In this document: one piece after another, positions 1-6,915 of the stretch
Numbering within the stretch: position 1 is the first letter of the stretch
Layout of the letters: the number at the start of each line of letters is the position of its first letter
Source: Dehalococcoidia bacterium
Lineage (GTDB): Bacteria; Chloroflexota; Dehalococcoidia; Dehalococcoidales; Fen-1064
Length of the DNA: 15,203 nt
Direction of reading: 5' to 3'
Assembly: GCA_030691775.1 (NCBI GenBank)
Contig: JAUYDN010000036.1
Span: forward strand, 1-15,203
Program-made: the position numbers and the translations under genes
Notes under the pieces: model-generated
Seen by the model: only the letters and a program-made list of their open reading frames with translations
What the model was told of the DNA's origin: nothing
Database searches by the model: none

Positions 1-495
1 TACGAATTTTATCGCATCTTGCCGCTCTTGGTCAAATAGCATATCAATTGCTTGAAAAAAGGGGCTGCCCTGGAAGCCAAGCCATGACATCGCAAGTCGA
101 TGTCTCCCATATTGGTGCTCTCACCGGCTGGTTTTCAGAACTACATGACGTGTCTTTGGGCACTGAGGACAAGCATGACCATTGAAGTGTCTCGGATGAC
201 GCAGGTTCCGGAAGGCGAAGGAGATGCCGATGCTATCGAACAGTCGCCAGTCTTTATGGACCAATGAACGGGCTCCGTCAGTTCTTAGGTCAACCTTCAA
301 TTTAACGCATTAGTATTAGCCTGGAGCATTGGAAGCCCTTGAGGGGCGGATTCGAGGTAAGGGTGACTGTTTTTCTTCGTCGCGGTGTCACCCTCATCCC
401 TTGTCCTTCCTTCAACGTCGTTCACTTCGTGGTGACTTAGCGGAACCAGGACAAGCTTTAACCTTGTGCCCTTAAAAGAGAAGGCGATGTTCCCT
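1..495. other. Region with no convincing gene
   Basis: I see no gene I can support here. On the minus strand one reading frame stays open from about 313 down to the window edge except for a single TGA at about 127-129; it has no recognisable family and no start with a ribosome-binding site. On the plus strand a frame is open from base 3 to a stop at 183-185, which could be the 3' tail of a gene entering from the left, also unrecognised. A 91-codon minus-strand frame at 297-572 has a TTG start and no proper Shine-Dalgarno. The stretch looks like decayed or noncoding DNA. Confidence 0.5.
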
Positions 496-524
496 TTGAA
501 GTACGTAGACAAAAATGATATAAT
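496..524 (+). promoter_or_regulatory. Candidate sigma-70-type promoter for the vapBC45-like operon
   Basis: TTGAAG at 496-501 and a perfect TATAAT at 519-524 are separated by 17 bases, the optimal housekeeping spacing. Transcription would start near 531, giving a leader of about 115 bases before the antitoxin ATG at 648. This leader contains the inverted repeat at 555-582, as expected for an autoregulated toxin-antitoxin operon. Confidence 0.65.
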
Positions 525-554
525 TAGGACGTGAGGAAAGACTCTCTCACGGAA

Positions 555-582
555 ATGGTAAGCATCTGGCAATGCCTACCAT
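555..582. promoter_or_regulatory. Candidate operator: 11-bp inverted repeat in toxin-antitoxin leader
   Basis: ATGGTAAGCAT (555-565) and ATGCCTACCAT (572-582) are inverted repeats with one mismatch and a 6-base spacer. The site is 30 bases downstream of the TATAAT box, in the leader of the antitoxin gene. Toxin-antitoxin complexes commonly bind such palindromes to repress their own operon, and the downstream protein has an N-terminal HTH. The repeat is seen directly; its role as an operator is inferred. An RNA hairpin function is the alternative. Confidence 0.5.
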
Positions 583-647
583 AATAGTAAATCGAATAGA
601 GATTCTACTCTCCTGTTTTGATTATATCAGAATAAGGAGGGTTTGTC

Positions 648-1319
648 ATGTCTGATAATAACGGTTGGAGAACTTCACCTCTATATACTATTGCGGAATC
701 AGCACATTTAGCTCATGTATCACCTATTACGGTAAGACGATGGCTCTATGGGTTTCAAACTAAAAAACGTGACTATTTACCGATTTTAGGAGAACAAGAG
801 AAAAAACCTCTTGTATCCTTCCTTGAGTTTGTTGAAATTCTTGTTGCTAGTAAATTCCGTAAAAATCATGTTCATTTGAACCGTATCCGTAATGCACATG
901 ATTTTGCTCAACAAGAATGGGGAATGAAGTATCCATTTGCCTCTATGAAATTAGAGCCTCTTGGTGGTCATATTTTACATCGGTTCGATGAAGAACAACC
1001 CGGCACCAGCCTAGCGACATTAGATTCCAAGTTACAGCAATGGACATTGCCTCACTTTGTTGTCGAGACATTGCACAATTTTGTGTATGAACCAGATTTG
1101 GTATCACGCTGGTATCCAATTAGCAGAGGTGTGCCTATTGTTGTTGACCCCCAAGTTAATGCAGGTTTACCCACTTTTGAAAACAGGCGTGTTACCATTC
1201 AAACTATCTATAAGCGCTGGAAGGCAGATTACGACATTTCCGTCATTGCGACTGACCTGAAATTAAAACGGCGTGAAGTAGAAGAGGCTCTGCGCCATGC
1301 TTCTGAGGTTTTAGTTTGA
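648..1319 (+). CDS. VapB45-like antitoxin (HTH + DUF433 domain)
   Basis: Predicted 223-residue antitoxin that should bind and neutralise the PIN-like toxin encoded next and probably repress the operon. Residues 13-36 read as a MerR/excisionase-like helix-turn-helix, with a VSPITVRRWL recognition-helix pattern. Residues about 160-218 match the DUF433 pattern: a VVDPQVNAGLPTFENRRVTI core followed by a three-helix segment ending in VEEALRHA. The two-domain layout and length resemble VapB45 (Rv2018) of Mycobacterium tuberculosis, from memory of that family. The ATG at 648 is supported by AAGGAGGG six bases upstream. Its stop overlaps the toxin start (TTGA). Base composition is visibly more AT-rich than the SDR gene to the right, which suggests horizontal acquisition. 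Family assignment is fairly secure; the operator function is inferred. Confidence 0.82.
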   Translation: MSDNNGWRTSPLYTIAESAHLAHVSPITVRRWLYGFQTKKRDYLPILGEQEKKPLVSFLEFVEILVASKFRKNHVHLNRIRNAHDFAQQEWGMKYPFASMKLEPLGGHILHRFDEEQPGTSLATLDSKLQQWTLPHFVVETLHNFVYEPDLVSRWYPISRGVPIVVDPQVNAGLPTFENRRVTIQTIYKRWKADYDISVIATDLKLKRREVEEALRHASEVLV

Positions 1320-1723
1320 TACTTCTTTGTGATGAAGACATTGGAACAAACGTGCCTCAAGCTCTGTATTTAGTTCGCAGAAACAGGACTTCTTATAATA
1401 CAATCTCAATACTTCAAAAAGGTTGGCAAAGCTGGAAAGACCCCAGATGGCTAAAAATTGCAGGGGAAAAACAGTGGTTAGTGTTTAGTGCCAATAAAAG
1501 GATGCTGACCGTTGCGGAAGAAGTAAACACAATCATCAATGAGAAAGTCGGTATCGTATATCTTACAAATGGCGAGGAGCATATCGATAAAGTCCTTTGG
1601 TTGCTATTGGTTAAATGGAAGTGGTTAGAAAATATTGACAAAAATGAACAACGCCCGTTCGCTTATTTCCTTTCCCCTAAAGGTCGGATTAAAAAGCAGA
1701 CATTAAAACCATTGAAAATATAA
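1316..1723 (+). CDS. VapC45-like toxin, PIN-like domain
   Basis: Predicted 135-residue PIN-like ribonuclease toxin, partner of the upstream DUF433 antitoxin. It starts with TTG at 1316, overlapping the antitoxin TGA by four bases, with GAGG seven bases upstream, so translation is probably coupled. The first strand ILLCDEDIG carries the acidic cluster (D6, E7, D8) typical of PIN-like/DUF5615/VapC45 proteins. A second family landmark is FSANKRMLTVAEE (around residues 57-69); here an Asn stands where many relatives have Asp in a 'T-x-D-K' motif, while E68/E69 could supply acidity. Length fits VapC45 (Rv2019). The C-terminus is basic (KGRIKKQTLKPLK). Catalytic activity is not proven by the sequence. 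Genetic arrangement and length make the pair assignment good. Confidence 0.78.
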   Translation: MILLCDEDIGTNVPQALYLVRRNRTSYNTISILQKGWQSWKDPRWLKIAGEKQWLVFSANKRMLTVAEEVNTIINEKVGIVYLTNGEEHIDKVLWLLLVKWKWLENIDKNEQRPFAYFLSPKGRIKKQTLKPLKI

Positions 1724-1912
1724 AGACTTAGGCGAGACCAAAAGGCTCCATGTTTTACGGTTTATTGGATACCTTTTATTCCCATTATTCCCAACGAGAG
1801 ACACGCTACCTGTAGGAATAGGAGGTTCGGTCCTTTCCGCCGCTTTAATCGAACTCACGAGTATTTTCGTGGTCGGGCTGACAGGTCTCTCGGTCTCGCC
1901 CGTATGCCAAAA

Positions 1913-2830
1913 TTACGGAGTCTTCGTCACTACGGGGGAAGCTATATTCTTTATATCGGCTGCTAACGTTTTGGGCATAAAGTTGAACATATCATCAACC
2001 GTCCAACTGCCGACTTTACATAGTGATTTTTCGAACACGGGTTCGGAATAGAGCGCCACTAACCCTGTCTGCACGTGGAAGGTACGGCCGTTAACCCCAC
2101 TGGCGGCATCTGAAGCCAACCAGACAACCAGCGGTGCAATATCTTCGGGTCTGGCTTCTCCGCCCTTCTCGAGAGCTTCCGTCAACCCGGCCCTTTTCCA
2201 GGCTTCTAGCAACTCCTCGTTGAGAGTTAGCCGTGTGCCCGCACTGGGACGAATAGCGTTGCACGTTACGCCATACCTCGCCATGTCTCTCGCTACCTGC
2301 CTTGTTAAGCCAACGATTCCTTCCTTCGCCGCGCCGTAATTTGCCTGACCAAAAGTAACACCCAGTCCTGCAGATGATGAAGTGTTGATGATGCGCCCGC
2401 TTTTCTGCTGGCGGAAGATAATACACGCCGCTCTGGTGGTATAAAAATGCCCGTACAGGTGCACTTTCTGGATGATATCCCACTCCTCGTTGCTCATGTT
2501 GAAAACCATTCGGTCCCGCAATATCCCGGCATTGTTGACCAGGATATCCAACCGCCCGAAGGCTTCCGTGGCGGTCTTGATTATCCTTTCAGCACCCTCC
2601 GGAGTAGCGACAGAATCGTGGTTGGCTACTGCCTTGCCACCCATCTTAGTAATATCCTGAACCACCTCGTCCGCCGGTAAATCGGACGCGCCACTCCCGG
2701 CCGCACTTCCACCCAGGTCATTTACGACCACGCTGGCGCCTTCCGAAGCCAGAGCTAATGCTTCTGCCCGGCCGATGCCGCGACCGGCGCCCGTGACAAC
2801 CGCTGTTTTTCCCTTAAGTCTGTCCCCCAT
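1913..2830 (-). CDS. SDR oxidoreductase, MFE-2-type 3-hydroxyacyl-CoA dehydrogenase-like
   Basis: Short-chain dehydrogenase of 305 residues. It shows the cofactor motif TGAGRGIG (13-20), NNAG (99-102), a serine cluster TSSSAG (150-155) and the YGAAK catalytic Tyr165/Lys169 pair. NDLGG after strand beta-2 puts D38 where an acidic residue selects NAD(H). VVVNDLGG, NNAGILRDR and GQANYGAAK closely resemble the (3R)-hydroxyacyl-CoA dehydrogenase unit of multifunctional enzyme type 2, so a fatty-acyl or other acyl-CoA substrate is likely. I place the start at 2830 (MGDRLKGK) because AAAGGAG lies six bases upstream. A longer frame adds nine codons that include this ribosome-binding site. It lies just downstream of a transposase fragment on the same strand and is the only intact metabolic gene in this part. 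Exact substrate is unknown. Confidence 0.85.
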   Translation of the reverse strand: MGDRLKGKTAVVTGAGRGIGRAEALALASEGASVVVNDLGGSAAGSGASDLPADEVVQDITKMGGKAVANHDSVATPEGAERIIKTATEAFGRLDILVNNAGILRDRMVFNMSNEEWDIIQKVHLYGHFYTTRAACIIFRQQKSGRIINTSSSAGLGVTFGQANYGAAKEGIVGLTRQVARDMARYGVTCNAIRPSAGTRLTLNEELLEAWKRAGLTEALEKGGEARPEDIAPLVVWLASDAASGVNGRTFHVQTGLVALYSEPVFEKSLCKVGSWTVDDMFNFMPKTLAADIKNIASPVVTKTP

Positions 2831-2841
2831 TGTGCACTCCT

Positions 2842-3186
2842 TTATAAAAAATCCCACTGAATACCCCTCAGCTCTGCTGGGGGGTAATTCACTCCGTAGT
2901 CACAAGGTCTTCTTGTATCGCCTGATTGAGATTGCAGCCGCTCACAGAACTGGCGCTCACTGCGTACCGAGTACAGGGCGATCAGTAGGCACGCCTTGAG
3001 CAAGTGCTCGGGTGGTATCGATGGCCAGCCCGTCTCGGCATACATCCGGTTGAACACAGGTGAAAGCTCATGTAGCGCCTCATTGACGATGGGCTTGATC
3101 TGCCTGATGGGGTGGTCTTCAGGCACCAATTGGTCGGCTGTCACCAGACTGAGCATCGTCATCTGCGTATCTGCCTTCCCGCGCAT
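2842..3186 (-). pseudogene. Truncated IS5/IS1182-type transposase (N-terminal fragment)
   Basis: The first roughly 84 residues are a typical IS5/IS1182-family transposase N-terminus (DUF772-like): MRGKADTQMTMLSLV, EDHPIRQIKPIVNEAL, and PPEHLLKACLLIALYSVRSE followed by RQFCERL. After ERL the frame continues for 30 unrelated residues and stops, so the DDE catalytic domain is missing. The ATG at 3186 keeps a good ribosome-binding site (GGAGG five bases upstream). The fragment cannot transpose on its own. The break near 2934 marks where the element was deleted or overwritten. Confidence 0.8.
2864..2884 (-). other. GC-rich hairpin between transposase remnant and SDR gene
   Basis: CCCCTCAGC (2864-2872) and GCTGGGGGG (2876-2884) can form a nine-pair stem with one G-U pair and a three-base loop. 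It sits 34 bases upstream of the SDR start. On the minus strand a T6 run appears only 11 bases past the stem, so it is a poor terminator. It may stabilise the mRNA or be chance. Confidence 0.35.
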
Positions 3187-3277
3187 CTCGGCCTCCGATT
3201 AGTTCGTTGGCCTTAATCTACCATACTCTCACTGCCAAGTCAGCCACCCATAAGGGACTTTTTCAGCACCCTGCTAA
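2935..3277 (-). mobile_element. Remnant of an IS5/IS1182-type insertion sequence
   Basis: One end of an insertion sequence remains: the terminal repeat at 3253-3276, the leader, and the first 84 transposase codons. No matching inverted repeat is visible around 2860-2960, so the other end and the catalytic part of the gene are gone. The boundary near 2935 is inferred from where the transposase similarity stops. Confidence 0.65.
3253..3276 (-). repeat. Terminal inverted repeat of IS remnant
   Basis: The plus strand reads AGGGACTTTTTCAGCACCCT and continues with GCTA; on the minus strand this begins TAGCAGGGTGCTGAAAAAGT. The GCTGAAAAAGTC core is typical of IS1182-like ends. It lies 67 bases before the transposase ATG, in the expected position for a left end. 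Confidence 0.6.
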
Positions 3278-3305
3278 GTCTCAGTTTGATATGGGGAATA
3301 CGGGA

Positions 3306-4070
3306 TTAAACGTCAACACCCAGATCCGCAAGCAGTCCCCGTACCAGAATGCCGAAACGATGCTCCGCAATCATTCTCTGACGCCTGGGGCGGGGCAAAT
3401 CGACCTTCAACTCACGCCTTACCACACCCGGTCGAGTGCTCAGCACAATAACCCGGTCAGCGAGATAGACGGCTTCTTCAACATCATGGGTAATGAACAT
3501 CACAGTCCGCCCGAATTCCTGCCAGACCCTCAATAGCCAGTCTTGAAGCTCCTTGCGAGTCAGGGCATCCAGTGCCCCGAATGGTTCATCAAGCAGCAGG
3601 GTAGAACGCCCCATAAGCCACGTTCTCAGGAGGGCAGCTCGTTGGCGCATACCCCCGGACAGCGCCGAGGGATACTCGTTCTCAAAACCTTCCAGTCCAA
3701 AGTGGGGGAGCATGTCAAAGGCTCTTTGCCGGGATTCCTTCCGGGGAATGCCTTGAATCTCTAGCGGAAGAAGGACGTTATCCAGGACGCTTCGCCACGG
3801 CAACAGTAAGTCCCGCTGGGGCATATACCCCACCATTCCCGTACGATTCTGAGGTATCTCACCATCGATCAGGATTTCACCCGCATCGGGTTCAATCAGC
3901 CCCACACAGAGATTGAACAATGTGCTCTTGCCGCTCCCACTTGCTCCTATGATCGTGACAAACTCGCCGGGCATCACCTTGAGAGAGATGTCCTGCAAGG
4001 CCGGAACAGCGTGAGCGATACCGAAGAAGGTCTTGCTGATGTGTCTGAATTCGATTCGGGGTATAGTCAC
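3306..4070 (-). CDS. ABC transporter ATPase, ThiZ-like (thiamine precursor uptake)
   Basis: ATP-hydrolysing subunit of the importer whose permease and binding protein lie upstream in the same operon. With the start at 4070 (254 residues) it shows Walker A GASGSGKST (42-50), Q-loop YMPQRD (Gln85), signature LSGGMRQR (137-144), Walker B TLLLDEP with Glu162, and switch His195 in ITHD. It belongs to the nitrate/sulfonate/ThiZ type, with the DLLLPWRSVLDNV segment of that group. Two GTG starts are possible. I prefer 4070 because this GTG overlaps the TGA of the small ORF before it (GTGA); the alternative is 4079. Neither has a strong ribosome-binding site, which fits translational coupling. The ATPase is separated from permease and binding protein by a methyltransferase and two small ORFs, which is unusual. 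Confidence 0.88.
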   Translation of the reverse strand: MTIPRIEFRHISKTFFGIAHAVPALQDISLKVMPGEFVTIIGASGSGKSTLFNLCVGLIEPDAGEILIDGEIPQNRTGMVGYMPQRDLLLPWRSVLDNVLLPLEIQGIPRKESRQRAFDMLPHFGLEGFENEYPSALSGGMRQRAALLRTWLMGRSTLLLDEPFGALDALTRKELQDWLLRVWQEFGRTVMFITHDVEEAVYLADRVIVLSTRPGVVRRELKVDLPRPRRQRMIAEHRFGILVRGLLADLGVDV

Positions 4071-4192
4071 AGCGGCCACCGCGCAAAGCGCAATTCGTCG
4101 GCTCGAGCCTGTAACCCCTGCTCACGGTAGGCTGAATGCCACAGCGGGCCTGTGACCCGGTTGAGCAACCTACGAGACGGCTTTGTTTGCAT
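4067..4192 (-). CDS. Small ORF coupled to ATPase gene, function unknown
   Basis: A 41-residue Arg-rich frame starting MQTKPSRRLLNRV and ending LRFARWPL. I do not recognise a family. Its ATG overlaps the TAA of the preceding small ORF (TAATG), and its TGA overlaps the GTG of the ATPase (GTGA). GGAGGG lies about 12 bases upstream of the ATG. The run of overlaps on both sides is the evidence for a real, coupled gene. It has no membrane segment; eight of 41 residues are Arg. Alternatives: a translated leader that only delivers ribosomes to the ATPase, or with the previous ORF the remains of one broken gene. Confidence 0.5.
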   Translation of the reverse strand: MQTKPSRRLLNRVTGPLWHSAYREQGLQARADELRFARWPL

Positions 4193-4353
4193 TAAACGCG
4201 CGACCCTCCATCTGCGCTGAGACATCTGTTTTTCTCCACCATGCCGGTGCGCATTTTGACAGGCTCCGGCTCCGAAAAGGGGAAATAATCAGTGCTCTCC
4301 TGCATACGGGCCGGACGGCTCAAGACAGGGATAACGGAAGGGACGAAGTCCAT
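4192..4353 (-). CDS. Small ORF coupled to methyltransferase gene, function unknown
   Basis: A 53-residue frame beginning MDFVPSVIPVLSRPARMQES and ending SADGGSRV. The ATG shares its A with the TGA stop of the methyltransferase (TGATG), and GGGAG lies eight bases upstream, inside the methyltransferase 3' end. Its TAA overlaps the ATG of the next small ORF. I find no known domain; it is Pro/Ser-rich at the start with an acidic stretch (FSEPEPV). Without it and the next ORF there would be an unexplained 280-base hole in an otherwise tightly packed operon. Real function, if any, would probably relate to the methyltransferase or transporter. Confidence 0.5.
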   Translation of the reverse strand: MDFVPSVIPVLSRPARMQESTDYFPFSEPEPVKMRTGMVEKNRCLSADGGSRV

Positions 4354-5033
4354 CAAGGTTTCTCCCAGCGGACCGCCACAAACGCTCCGGTTCGCAATCT
4401 CCTGGATTGGCCGGATCGCTCTATTTCCGCAACTCGGTGTGGATCGGTATCTTGTTCGAAGTGAATAGCAGTCCTTTCCGCTCCCGGGCAGGGATTGAGA
4501 GCCAGCAGTTCATCAGGGGACCTGAAGATGGCGCTCTTCCAGACATCCTCCTCGTCATCCTGGGATTTTATCTTGCGCCGGACAGCCCAGGAACTGAGGC
4601 TATTCAGCGTGGCAACTACGACACGCCCTCCGGGGCGGGTCACGCGAAATAACTCGTCCACGGCACTCCTGGCATCTGCGATGAACTCAAGCGCGGTGAT
4701 CGACACGGCCTTGTCGAAGTAGCCGTCGCGAAAAGGTAAACACAGCATGTCCCCCTGGATTGCGGAGAAGGGATAGCCTTCAGTCTTCTTGCGTGCAATG
4801 CCGAGCATCGGCCCGGAGATATCAAGACCGACAACACGTGCGCCGGCGGCAAGAACATCCAGGGTGAAGACTCCCGTGCCACAACCGGCATCGAGCACCT
4901 TTTCGCCCGGCTCGGGACTCAGAAGCTCCCCTATCATCTCGGCTTCATATGTTCTGACCGCTTTCCCGATTGGCGTCTCAAACCAGCCGTCATAACGCGC
5001 TGGCCAATCGTCGAAGAGCATCTTCCTGGTCAA
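4353..5033 (-). CDS. Class I SAM-dependent methyltransferase in thiamine operon
   Basis: Predicted 226-residue Rossmann-fold methyltransferase of the Methyltransf_11/25 type. SAM-binding motif I VLDAGCGTG is at 47-55, the acidic ribose-binding residue D71 is in VVGLDIS, motif II is GDMLCLPF (94-101), and a post-motif RPGGRVVVATL follows (133-143). The N-terminus FDDWPARYDGWFETPIG is typical of small-molecule methyltransferases of the UbiE/BioC kind. I choose TTG at 5033 because AAAGGAGG sits nine bases upstream; the ATG four codons later is too far from it, and a TTG at 5129 lacks a site. Its place between binding protein and ATPase suggests it acts on a thiamine pathway compound or an imported pyrimidine, but the substrate cannot be read from sequence. 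The stop overlaps the next small ORF. Confidence 0.8.
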   Translation of the reverse strand: MTRKMLFDDWPARYDGWFETPIGKAVRTYEAEMIGELLSPEPGEKVLDAGCGTGVFTLDVLAAGARVVGLDISGPMLGIARKKTEGYPFSAIQGDMLCLPFRDGYFDKAVSITALEFIADARSAVDELFRVTRPGGRVVVATLNSLSSWAVRRKIKSQDDEEDVWKSAIFRSPDELLALNPCPGAERTAIHFEQDTDPHRVAEIERSGQSRRLRTGAFVAVRWEKP

Positions 5034-5125
5034 GATAATTCTCCTCCTTTGGCGAACGGGTTGCCCTCGCGATCGCTGCAGGTGAACGCCATCGGGGACC
5101 TGCACAGGGGCGCTGGGCTTTAAGC

Positions 5126-6109
5126 TCAAGGCAAGAATTTATTGGTGAACGCATCTGCAACCGGGATAGGAGCTGACAGAATACCGTGTTCAACCATCCA
5201 GTCAACATAACCCTGCCAGACACTTTCTTTCTGTTCACCCCACCGGGGCGCTTCAGCTTGATAGTATGGCGAAAGCCACGCCTGACTGGCTTTGACGAGT
5301 TTGCTATCGAGTTCGGGCACCGCGGCAAGTAGAACATCGGCGGACTCCTCCGGATGCTGTACTGCAAATTCGTACCCGCGTGAAAGGGCTTTCACGAAAG
5401 CTTTAACGACTTCCGGTTTACTGGCAATAGTGGATTCGCTGGTGATCACAATCGGGGTATAGTAATCCGGGATACAACTAAAGTAATCTTTCATCATCAC
5501 CACATTGAGCTCGATGCCCTGTTGCTGTGCCTGAAAGCCTTGCCAGCCATAGAAAATCCATGCCAGGTCGATCTGGTTTTCGGCGATGAGAGCCAGCGGG
5601 TCGGCGAAACCTGTATTCAGGATCTTGAGACGGCTGAAGTCTTTACCCGCGCACTTCATGAGGACTTCGAGAGTGGGAGCCTCAAATGGCGTACCGAAGG
5701 ATCCATAGCGTAGCCCCTCAAAATCGGCAGGGCTGGCCACGTTCAGACGCTTGGCGGAGGCAAAACCGGAGGTGTTATGCTGGAGCACTGCCGCGATAGA
5801 AACGATGGGGACTTTCTCAGCACGTGCGAGCGTGAGAGACTCCTGGAAACTAATGCCAAAATCGGCGGCGCCGCTGGCAACGGCGGCTTCCGCGTATACC
5901 TCACCGGGCTGGATGATCTGGACATCAAGACCGGCTTCCCGAAAATAGCCCTTTTCCTGCGCTACGAAGATTCCGGTGTGGTTGGTGTTCGGCACCCAAT
6001 CCAGCATGAACTTCACCGGGGTCAGTCCCTTATCCCGGGGCTTTCCGCAGCCGGTTGCTGTCAGTGAGACGAGGAGTAGAGCGACGAGAGCACAAGACAT
6101 ACGTTTCAT
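5126..6109 (-). CDS. THI5/ThiY-like substrate-binding lipoprotein
   Basis: Periplasmic or surface-anchored binding protein (327 residues) of the NMT1/THI5-like family, which binds thiamine pyrimidine precursors such as HMP or formylaminopyrimidine. The N-terminus is a lipoprotein signal peptide: MKR, a hydrophobic stretch, then lipobox ATGC with the lipidated Cys21. The family hallmark FMLDWVPNTNHTG follows at 34-46. Then come GAADFGIS (80-87), YGSFGTPFEAPTLE (135-148) and the DLAWIFYGWQ segment (181-190). I set the start at 6109 with GGAGG eight bases upstream; the frame runs 75 codons further upstream but that part lies inside the permease gene. It is 17 bases downstream of the permease stop. 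The ligand within this family cannot be fixed without structure or binding data. Confidence 0.88.
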   Translation of the reverse strand: MKRMSCALVALLLVSLTATGCGKPRDKGLTPVKFMLDWVPNTNHTGIFVAQEKGYFREAGLDVQIIQPGEVYAEAAVASGAADFGISFQESLTLARAEKVPIVSIAAVLQHNTSGFASAKRLNVASPADFEGLRYGSFGTPFEAPTLEVLMKCAGKDFSRLKILNTGFADPLALIAENQIDLAWIFYGWQGFQAQQQGIELNVVMMKDYFSCIPDYYTPIVITSESTIASKPEVVKAFVKALSRGYEFAVQHPEESADVLLAAVPELDSKLVKASQAWLSPYYQAEAPRWGEQKESVWQGYVDWMVEHGILSAPIPVADAFTNKFLP

Positions 6110-6126
6110 ACCGTACACCTCCGTGT

Positions 6127-6915
6127 TTAGTAGATACCCGGCCCTTCCCATTGCTCCGTTCGTTGTGCAGAGTGGTACCAGGGCAATGTCAGCCGTTCGA
6201 TCCCATAGACCAGCATGAACAGGGCTATACTCAAGAATGACGTGATGAACATGGCAACAAATACCTGATCGGTTGCCAGTGCGTTCTTGGACCGGAGCAT
6301 ATACAGCCCCAAACCGGGAGAGCCGCCCACCCACTCCCCGATGGTCGCCGCCACAACGCTATAGGTCACAGCCATACGCAAACCGGAGAAGAAAGATGGG
6401 AGGGCTGAAGGCAGACGGACTATTCGCCAGATCTGTCTCTTATTGGCTCCCATCGCGCGGAGTAAAGCGATCAGTTCCGGGTCTGAAGACGTAAGGCCGT
6501 CAGCCGTACTGATAGCCAGGGGGAAGAAGCAGAATAGCACCACAATCAAGACCGTGGGCGTCAATCCAAACCCAAACCAGATGATCAGAATCGGTGCGAT
6601 GGCCAGTATCTGTATGGTCTGTGACACAACCAGGATCGGATAAAGAGCGCGATGCGCCAGGGACCAGAAATCCACCAGGGCTGCAATCCCGATTCCTGCC
6701 ACGAGAGCCAGCATCAGCCCGATCCCGGTCGCCAACAGGGTGGTGCCGATGGCGTTCAGCAGGAGGCCTCGCGTTTCCCATCCGGCCCGGAAGACATCAA
6801 GCGGAGTGGGCAGTATGAACGAACGTAACCCGCTAACCCTCGCTACGAAATACCAGCCAAGAATCAACACGACGATCAGTAAAGCCGGGGGAACGAAATC
6901 CCTGCGCCATCTCAT
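6127..6915 (-). CDS. ABC transporter permease, ThiX-like
   Basis: Inner-membrane permease of 262 residues (BPD_transp_1). Hydrophobic helices are visible at about 10-26, 58-80, 90-114, 119-137, 182-195 and 217-238. The cytoplasmic EAA loop that docks the ATPase is LLRAMGANKRQIWRIVRLPS (151-170). The sequence IIWFGFGLTPTVLIVVLFCF (111-130) is typical of the SsuC/TauC/ThiX permease group. Its ATG overlaps the stop of the upstream thiamine-binding protein gene (ATGA). With the downstream binding lipoprotein and the ATPase further on, it makes a complete importer for a thiamine precursor. The family is certain; the substrate follows from the operon and riboswitch. Confidence 0.9.
   Translation of the reverse strand: MRWRRDFVPPALLIVVLILGWYFVARVSGLRSFILPTPLDVFRAGWETRGLLLNAIGTTLLATGIGLMLALVAGIGIAALVDFWSLAHRALYPILVVSQTIQILAIAPILIIWFGFGLTPTVLIVVLFCFFPLAISTADGLTSSDPELIALLRAMGANKRQIWRIVRLPSALPSFFSGLRMAVTYSVVAATIGEWVGGSPGLGLYMLRSKNALATDQVFVAMFITSFLSIALFMLVYGIERLTLPWYHSAQRTEQWEGPGIY

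Noticed and set aside
297..572. 91-codon minus-strand frame with TTG start
   Set aside because: No ribosome-binding site, no family features, and it overlaps the promoter and operator of the toxin-antitoxin operon.
1856..1872. CACGA/TCGTG hairpin after the toxin gene as terminator
   Set aside because: Short stem and no T-run on either strand.
3892..4125. 77-codon minus-strand frame
   Set aside because: Out-of-frame reading of the ABC ATPase Walker A region and its upstream small ORF.
4183..4464. 93-codon plus-strand frame
   Set aside because: Antisense to the methyltransferase end and the coupled small ORFs; no family features.
6110..6334. 75-codon N-terminal extension of the binding lipoprotein
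   Set aside because: It lies inside the permease gene and would bury the lipoprotein signal peptide; the start at 6109 has GGAGG.
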